A stretch of 64,000 nt of DNA from Methylobacillus caricis. GTDB taxonomy: Bacteria; Pseudomonadota; Gammaproteobacteria; Burkholderiales; Methylophilaceae. The DNA lies in NCBI RefSeq assembly GCF_020532705.1, contig NZ_JAJAVD010000001.1, forward strand, positions 1,798,001 through 1,862,000. The letters run 5' to 3'. This document shows positions 63,336 through 64,000 of this stretch, piece after piece. Below the pieces are notes generated by a model. The model saw only the letters and a program-made list of their open reading frames with translations, was not told where the DNA came from and made no database searches. A program made the position numbers and the translations under genes. Position 1 is the stretch's first letter. Every line of letters begins with the position of its first letter.

Positions 63336-64000
63336 CCAGCCTCCAAAAGATGACGCGTCAATAAACCGGCATCAAATTCATCTTCAACAAAAAACGGGGC
63401 ACGCGCACCAAACTTGCGGCATAAGACTTTCAGGTCATCCTTGCGTTGCAGGTATTGCTGCTGGATTTGCTGTGTAAGACTGCGGCGAAGGAATAGGGAT
63501 CTATCACCACCGCCCTCCATGTCCCGCACCCTTGCCCAGCCCCAATTGGGCAGATCCTTGTATTCACTACTATCCCAGAGCACGACAGGCACTACGTCGT
63601 GAGCAGAAAATGAAGATAAAGTCCGAGTCAGCAACTCTTCATCGAGGTGAAAATCTGAAATCAAAAATATTAAGGAACGGCTTGGCCTCAACTGCTCAGT
63701 GGCATAAGGCAGCGCCTGCGCACCGACATTATTGCCAATATCAGTGGCCAGTATTTTCTTGTGCACCTCCTGTGCCAGACCACGCCTAGCAGAAGGAGGG
63801 GAAAACAAATCCTGGCGTACTACATCATCGCAAGCGACCAATGAGAAAGCATCTCCACTACGGGTAGCAGACCATGCAATTGCCGCTGCAATATCTGCCA
63901 ACAACCTTTTTTTCTCCGCATTGCCGGCAAACCTCATGGAGGTAGAAGTATCCAGCAATGCATATACGACGATTGCGCCACGCTCATAGAATGAGCGCAC
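63332..64000 (-). CDS. mxaS: MxaS, DUF58/VWA-like methanol dehydrogenase accessory protein (partial)
   Basis: The C-terminal 222 residues of a DUF58 protein; the N-terminus lies beyond the right edge of the window. Visible: VVYALLDTSTSMRFAGNAEK (MIDAS-like Asp-X-Ser-X-Ser), LIFLISDFHLDEELLTRTLS and the tail PFFVEDEFDAGLLTRHLLEA. Order S-A-C-K-L-D agrees with the classical mxaFJGIRSACKLD arrangement, so mxaR, I, G, J and F are expected to the right. Confidence 0.9.
   Translation of the reverse strand: MRSFYERGAIVVYALLDTSTSMRFAGNAEKKRLLADIAAAIAWSATRSGDAFSLVACDDVVRQDLFSPPSARRGLAQEVHKKILATDIGNNVGAQALPYATEQLRPSRSLIFLISDFHLDEELLTRTLSSFSAHDVVPVVLWDSSEYKDLPNWGWARVRDMEGGGDRSLFLRRSLTQQIQQQYLQRKDDLKVLCRKFGARAPFFVEDEFDAGLLTRHLLEAG

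Overview
The window looks like a chromosome segment of a methylotrophic betaproteobacterium, most likely Methylophilaceae (Methylobacillus/Methylovorus-like). Three things point there: a methanol dehydrogenase accessory cluster (mxaS-A-C-K-L-D) at the right edge, an exosortase-B (EpsH-type) exopolysaccharide locus of the kind first named in Methylobacillus, and the betaproteobacterial order thrS-infC-rpmI-rplT-pheS-pheT-ihfA-merR-tRNA-Pro. The genus is inferred from gene content only.

Layout. (1) 1-13.5 kb, plus strand: the right-hand part of an aryl-polyene (APE)-type pigment cluster. It holds two hot-dog dehydratases, a glycosyltransferase-acyltransferase fusion, an aromatic amino acid ammonia-lyase, a thioesterase, a LolA-like carrier, an MMPL exporter, a lipoprotein, a ketoreductase, three intact ketosynthases and two small secreted proteins. 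Acyl carrier proteins and the aryl-acid ligase are expected left of the window. A convergent SAM methyltransferase follows. (2) 14.3-22.1 kb, minus strand: tRNA-Pro(GGG) and the translation/IHF operon; infC appears to start with AUA. (3) 22.1-24.3 kb, minus: a TIGR03790-like secreted protein and a two-gene PEP-CTERM unit behind a convincing sigma-54 promoter. (4) 24.4-29 kb: galE, divergent from rfbBACD (dTDP-rhamnose). (5) 29-51.5 kb, minus: a large exopolysaccharide operon. The conserved eps block (CAAX-like protease, epsL, B, D, E, F, G, xrtB/epsH, epsI) is transcribed first. After it come a glycoside hydrolase, four glycosyltransferases, a polymerase/ligase, a flippase, a pyruvyl transferase, a nitroreductase-like protein, an acetyltransferase and a repeat-containing secreted protein. 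The stretch at about 32.8-39.7 kb is conspicuously AT-rich. (6) 51.6-53.5 kb, minus: two paralogous PEP-CTERM proteins with a second sigma-54-like promoter. (7) 54-57 kb: a TonB-dependent receptor and tRNA-Val(GAC). (8) 57.2-59.3 kb, plus: a 2OG-Fe(II) oxygenase-like gene overlapping a PLP decarboxylase. (9) 59.4-64 kb, minus: mxaD, L, K, C, A and partial mxaS.

How the parts work together. GalE and RmlABCD supply sugar nucleotides. EpsB loads the first sugar on undecaprenyl phosphate, the glycosyltransferases extend it, and the flippase, polymerase and EpsE/F/G/L export the polymer. XrtB should process and anchor the PEP-CTERM proteins encoded on both sides of the locus, which probably associate with the polymer. 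Sigma-54 control of both PEP-CTERM units would be separate from that of the EPS operon. The APE cluster makes an outer-membrane polyene pigment, and the mxa genes mature the periplasmic methanol dehydrogenase.

The most unusual details are the AUA start of infC, an EpsG kinase without the Walker A lysine, the sigma-54 promoter/palindrome arrangement before PEP-CTERM genes, the NTTTG repeat protein, and a TTGGCT array ahead of the TonB receptor.
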